DNA of 62,405 nt from Clostridiaceae bacterium (GTDB lineage Bacteria > Bacillota > Clostridia > Oscillospirales > Acutalibacteraceae), in NCBI GenBank assembly GCA_016296885.1, contig JAEDHT010000007.1, positions 1-62,405 of the forward strand, written 5' to 3'. Shown here piece after piece: positions 59,790 to 62,405 of the stretch (positions are counted from its first letter, which is position 1; each line of letters begins with the position of its first letter). The notes under the pieces are model-generated. The model was not told the DNA's origin and searched no databases. It was given only the letters and a program-made list of their open reading frames with translations. The position numbers and the translations under genes are program-made.

Positions 59790-60368
59790 TTATTCCATTT
59801 CAATATCGGGAACGGTGTATATGTCATCTACAGCATAATATATTCTTGTGTCAAAATCGTTTCCTGTTCCGCTTGAAAATGGCGCTGCGTCTGTCTTAAA
59901 GCAAATGTAAGAGCAATCTGTTCCATTTAGCTTCATAAAATACACATACTCGAATACATTCTCATGTGAATCAGTATTTTTATACACAGTAAACATATCA
60001 TTTTGGGCAATAATTTCTCTTGAATTGTACTTATCTTTAAATTTTGCCGACACAATCTCAGCAGTGTACCAATGTATATCGTTGAATTCCATATTGACAC
60101 AGTTTCCGGATACTGAAAATTTAGGTGCCCTTAGCAATGGCACATATTTATCAAAGGTAATTCGAGTCACTGTTCCATCTTCATTTTCTCGTGATACCAT
60201 TTTACCGGTGTTTTTTCTCACAGCAGTGTCGGTATCTTGCGTATCGGTTAAAACCGATTTTTTCTGTTCTTCGGTATAAAAACTTCGAGTGCAACCGGTA
60301 AGCAAAATAATCCCTGTATTTATTATCAAGATAATTATTAAAAGGAATTTGAATATATTTTTTTTCAT
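59790..60368 (-). CDS. Lipoprotein of unknown function
   Basis: Signal peptide with lipobox LLTGC (Cys near 26) and a soluble part of about 165 aa. Strand-rich segments RITFDKYVPLLRAPKFSVSG, DIHWYTAEIVSAKFKDKY and EYVYFMKLNGTDCSYICF suggest a compact beta-domain. Acidic at the end (DDIYTVPDIEME). No family recognised. ATG at 60368 is preceded by TAGGAG at a usual distance. Flanked by a terminator and a 430-nt gap; probably monocistronic. Confidence 0.75.
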   Translation of the reverse strand: MKKNIFKFLLIIILIINTGIILLTGCTRSFYTEEQKKSVLTDTQDTDTAVRKNTGKMVSRENEDGTVTRITFDKYVPLLRAPKFSVSGNCVNMEFNDIHWYTAEIVSAKFKDKYNSREIIAQNDMFTVYKNTDSHENVFEYVYFMKLNGTDCSYICFKTDAAPFSSGTGNDFDTRIYYAVDDIYTVPDIEME

Positions 60369-60575
60369 GGCTTTTTACTCCTATGTGATATCTTTCTGAC
60401 ATTGATATTAGAATTTAATTTATCTATACAAAAACAGTGTAATTCATACTTTTTGTAAAAATTATAGCATATCATAATTGAAAAATCAACTATTTGCTAT
60501 ATTACCTATTAGTATTGAATTAGTTTTTTGTAAAATTAATACTTCCGATTTTGATGAGCAATCGAGTATCTATAA

Positions 60576-60604
60576 TTGCATTTATAATATGTTTACATTA
60601 TAAT
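60576..60604 (+). promoter_or_regulatory. promoter of the amidohydrolase gene
   Basis: TTGCAT (60576-60581), 17-bp spacer, TATAAT (60599-60604). Confidence 0.55.
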
Positions 60605-60630
60605 AAATAATAGATTTTATAAAAGTGGAA

Positions 60631-60661
60631 CTTGACGGCAAGAAGCTAATTTGCTGTTAAG
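60631..60661 (+). promoter_or_regulatory. leader hairpin
   Basis: CTTGACGGCAA (60631-60641) pairs over 11 positions, two of them G-U, with TTGCTGTTAAG (60651-60661), loop of 9 nt, followed by TGTTTTGG. It starts about 20 nt into the transcript. A second weaker stem AGCG...CGCT lies near 60723-60746. Confidence 0.4.
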
Positions 60662-60800
60662 TGTTTTGGATAAATATAAATTCTCTAGAGCTAAATTAGA
60701 TATTTAAGTCATTATGAGTTTTTCAGCGGAGATTGCGAGATATCGCTAAATAATTGATACATATTTTGGTTTAAATTTATTAATTGATGTGAGTATAGCT

Positions 60801-61607
60801 ATGATTATTGACACACATATGCACATTGGCACCTCGTTAGATTTTGATATGACAGAAGAACAAATTCTATATTCTATGGAAAGATACAAAATAGATTTTG
60901 CACTTGTTTCCAACACAGAGGGAGTAGAATTTGATCATATGGGAACTGAAATTCCAGATGAATTCCAAAAAAGTCAGTATGATATAAACAAAAGAGCAAT
61001 TGATTTTTCCAAAAGTTACCCCGATAAGATAGGTGCATTACTGTGGATCAAAATGTATAATGAATATCCCGACGAGCATTTTTTGAGATTGATTAGGCAA
61101 AACAGAGATTTTATTTATGGTATTAAATTGCATCCTTTCCATTCAAGAGTTTCACCTGATGATGCCAGAATGGAAGCATGGTATGATGTATGCAGGAAAA
61201 ACAATCTGCCTGTAGTATCGCACACAGGTGGATGTGAAAAAGCAATGTCACGCCATATGTATAATGCTGCAAAATTACATCCTGATATTAATTTTGTGAT
61301 GGTTCATATGGACCTTGGTACAGACAATGAAGAAGCCATAAACTTCATTTGTAAACAACCTAATCTATACGGCGATACCACATGGGTTAGTATAGAAAGT
61401 ACAATTAAGGCAATTAAAAGATGCGGTAGCGAAAAAATACTTTTTGGCTCAGACAACCCAATTGATGGTAAAGACACGTTTCTTCACAATAAATCAGGTG
61501 ATAGGTCACTATATCAACAGTATTTTAATGAGTTAAAAAATCTGATAGACAACAAGGATTATGAGAACATAATGTATAAAAATGCACAGAGATTATTTAT
61601 GCTCTAG
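60801..61607 (+). CDS. Amidohydrolase-family metal-dependent hydrolase
   Basis: TIM-barrel metallohydrolase (amidohydrolase 2, PF04909). Metal-binding DTHMHIG near the N-terminus, GIKLHPFHSRVSPDD, VSHTGGCE, MVHMDLGTD and FGSDNPIDG with the catalytic Asp supply the usual His/Asp set. About 268 aa. ATG at 60801 has a weak GATGTGAG site; an in-frame GTG lies four codons upstream. Substrate unknown; members include decarboxylases and lactonases. A FeoB-associated peptide gene follows after 42 nt. Confidence 0.85.
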   Translation: MIIDTHMHIGTSLDFDMTEEQILYSMERYKIDFALVSNTEGVEFDHMGTEIPDEFQKSQYDINKRAIDFSKSYPDKIGALLWIKMYNEYPDEHFLRLIRQNRDFIYGIKLHPFHSRVSPDDARMEAWYDVCRKNNLPVVSHTGGCEKAMSRHMYNAAKLHPDINFVMVHMDLGTDNEEAINFICKQPNLYGDTTWVSIESTIKAIKRCGSEKILFGSDNPIDGKDTFLHNKSGDRSLYQQYFNELKNLIDNKDYENIMYKNAQRLFML

Positions 61608-61649
61608 GAATGAAAATTAATTAAAAATATATAAGGAGGACGAAACGGT

Positions 61650-61823
61650 ATGTTTGAATGGGTAGTGGGTAATATAGGTACAATCATAGTTTGCTTAGTC
61701 CTAGCAACTGCCGTTGTGGCTGTTTTGATAAACATTATAAGAAATAAAAAGAAAGGAAAATCCGCTTGTGGTTGTAATTGTCACGGATGCGCAATGTCTG
61801 AATATTGTAACAAGAAGAAATAG
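61650..61823 (+). CDS. FeoB-associated Cys-rich membrane protein
   Basis: 57 aa: one membrane helix (about 8-30, IGTIIVCLVLATAVVAVLI), a basic stop-transfer RNKKKGKS, then a Cys motif CGCNCHGCAMSEYC. This matches the small FeoB-associated Cys-rich protein family found beside ferrous iron transporters. ATG at 61650 has AAGGAGG 9-10 nt upstream. No feoA or feoB is in the window, so it is orphaned at least locally. Iron handling is inferred only from family context. Confidence 0.88.
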   Translation: MFEWVVGNIGTIIVCLVLATAVVAVLINIIRNKKKGKSACGCNCHGCAMSEYCNKKK

Positions 61824-61970
61824 TTTAGCCCAAGTGATGCTATAGTAAAATTTAATGTCCAAATTTAACAGAATTTAATGTTTTCCATGTGTTATTCATT
61901 TTTGATTTCGAAAAGCTTATCTTGAACAATTTACGCAGTTTATAATGTTTGCGTATAAAATAAAAATTTA

Positions 61971-61999
61971 TTGATTTCTAAAGACTTATGTGTTAAAAT
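61971..61999 (+). promoter_or_regulatory. promoter of the edge gene
   Basis: TTGATT (61971-61976), 17-bp spacer, TAAAAT (61994-61999), about 34 bp before the ATG. Confidence 0.5.
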
Positions 62000-62032
62000 T
62001 ACTGAGTAAAACTATGTTCAGGAGGATTGTGT

Positions 62033-62405
62033 ATGAAAAAAGCAATCGCAATATTATTGTCATTGATGATAGTTGTATCATCTTCGATAGTTGCTGTTAA
62101 CGCAGAAGATATTATTGATGTATTTAATATCGATAAAAGTGATGCTAATGCGGGCGAGATTATCGAACTTGACGATTCTAAAGTTGATGACTTGTATGAA
62201 CTCAGCGATGCAAATGAGGATATAACTCAGCAAAGAGGAGCTATACCCGATGCCGGTGTAAATGGCACATGGGGTAGTCTTAATTGGTCACTCACAAAAA
62301 ATGGTGTACTTACTATCTCAGGTTCAGGAACTATGGATGATTTCGCCAAAGCTGGTGCTACTGATGCATGGCGTGCTTACAAGAGCGATATCACATCTGT
62401 GGAAA
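62033..62405 (+). CDS. Secreted BspA-like repeat protein (N-terminal part)
   Basis: Cut by the window end; 124 codons are visible. Signal peptide (KKAIAILLSLMIVVSSSIVA, cleavage near VNA-ED), an acidic spacer, and then the characteristic start of a BspA-type leucine-rich/surface repeat protein: GTWGSLNWSLTKNGVLTISG, SGTMDDF and a DITSVE segment that normally precedes V-I-x-x-G-V-x-x-I-G repeats. ATG follows AGGAGG. Likely surface-attached or secreted and large; the repeat count and any dockerin cannot be seen. Confidence 0.8.
   Translation, partial: MKKAIAILLSLMIVVSSSIVAVNAEDIIDVFNIDKSDANAGEIIELDDSKVDDLYELSDANEDITQQRGAIPDAGVNGTWGSLNWSLTKNGVLTISGSGTMDDFAKAGATDAWRAYKSDITSVE

Larger units (their letters stand above)
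60369..60800. other. intergenic region upstream of the amidohydrolase
   Basis: AT-rich, no gene. Contains a plus-strand promoter (60576-60604) and leader hairpins listed separately; about 190 nt of leader precede the amidohydrolase. Confidence 0.6.

Overview
The window is low-GC, AT-rich bacterial DNA from a spore-forming Firmicute, most likely a gut Clostridia of the Ruminococcaceae/Oscillospiraceae type. Evidence: spore genes (spmA, spmB, cwlJ, gerQ), a SCIFF ranthipeptide with its radical-SAM maturase, archaeal-type ProRS, AGGAGG-type ribosome binding sites, sigma-A promoters with 16-17 bp spacers, and a type I dockerin in a secreted enzyme. The species is not identified; a Ruminococcus bromii-like organism would fit but is a guess. 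No tRNA, rRNA, IS element, prophage or CRISPR array was seen.

Layout. 0.1-4.8 kb: pduL-type phosphotransacylase, an SPFH protein with C-terminal zinc ribbons, and a secreted 5'-nucleotidase with a dockerin inserted inside its catalytic domain. 4.9-9.8 kb: mgtE, spmB and spmA on the minus strand, an AbrB-like regulator, an M14 peptidase, and the cwlJ-gerQ germination pair. 9.9-11.0 kb: a lipoprotein and a MecA-like adaptor. 11.4-17.2 kb: a polysaccharide flippase followed by a DUF115/Maf-like protein, a CMP-sugar synthetase, a pyruvate-aldolase fusion and a KDG-kinase-like protein; read together this looks like a pathway for a CMP-activated 3-deoxy-2-keto sugar acid. 17.7-25.1 kb: rpoB-rpoC, detached from rplJL. 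25.2-30.0 kb (minus): glycosyltransferase plus rfbA-rfbB-rfbD-rfbC for dTDP-rhamnose. 30.2-35.3 kb (minus): scfA-scfB with a basic amino-acid decarboxylase, then proS and a small membrane protein.

35.6-45.4 kb (plus) is a complete nucleoside salvage block: deoC, deoD, deoB, cdd, a BMP-family lipoprotein, a nucleoside ABC importer and pyrimidine nucleoside phosphorylase. Imported nucleosides are phosphorolysed and deoxyribose-1-P is channelled to glyceraldehyde-3-P and acetaldehyde. 45.6-47.8 kb: a coiled-coil protein, coaD, rsmD and a solitary mazF. 47.9-53.6 kb (minus): rimI, tsaD, vanZ, a glycosyltransferase, licD, tarI and tarJ. The last three suggest CDP-ribitol synthesis with a LicD (fukutin-like) ribitol-phosphate transferase.

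53.9-59.5 kb (minus): a dTDP-4-keto-6-deoxyhexose aminotransferase, an acetyltransferase, an ArnC-like polyprenyl-phosphate glycosyltransferase, two half-size EamA/ArnE-ArnF-like proteins and, after a 0.5 kb gap, a GT-C-like membrane protein. This is a lipid-linked amino-sugar decoration system whose precursor could come from rfbA-rfbB in the same window. 59.8-62.4 kb: a lipoprotein, an amidohydrolase, a FeoB-associated Cys-rich peptide, and the start of a secreted BspA-like repeat protein cut by the window edge.

Surface glycan synthesis dominates: four separate loci make flippase-, CMP-, CDP- and dTDP-sugar-dependent products. Two genes (cwlJ, mecA) have strong Shine-Dalgarno sequences separated from the start codon by a predicted hairpin.
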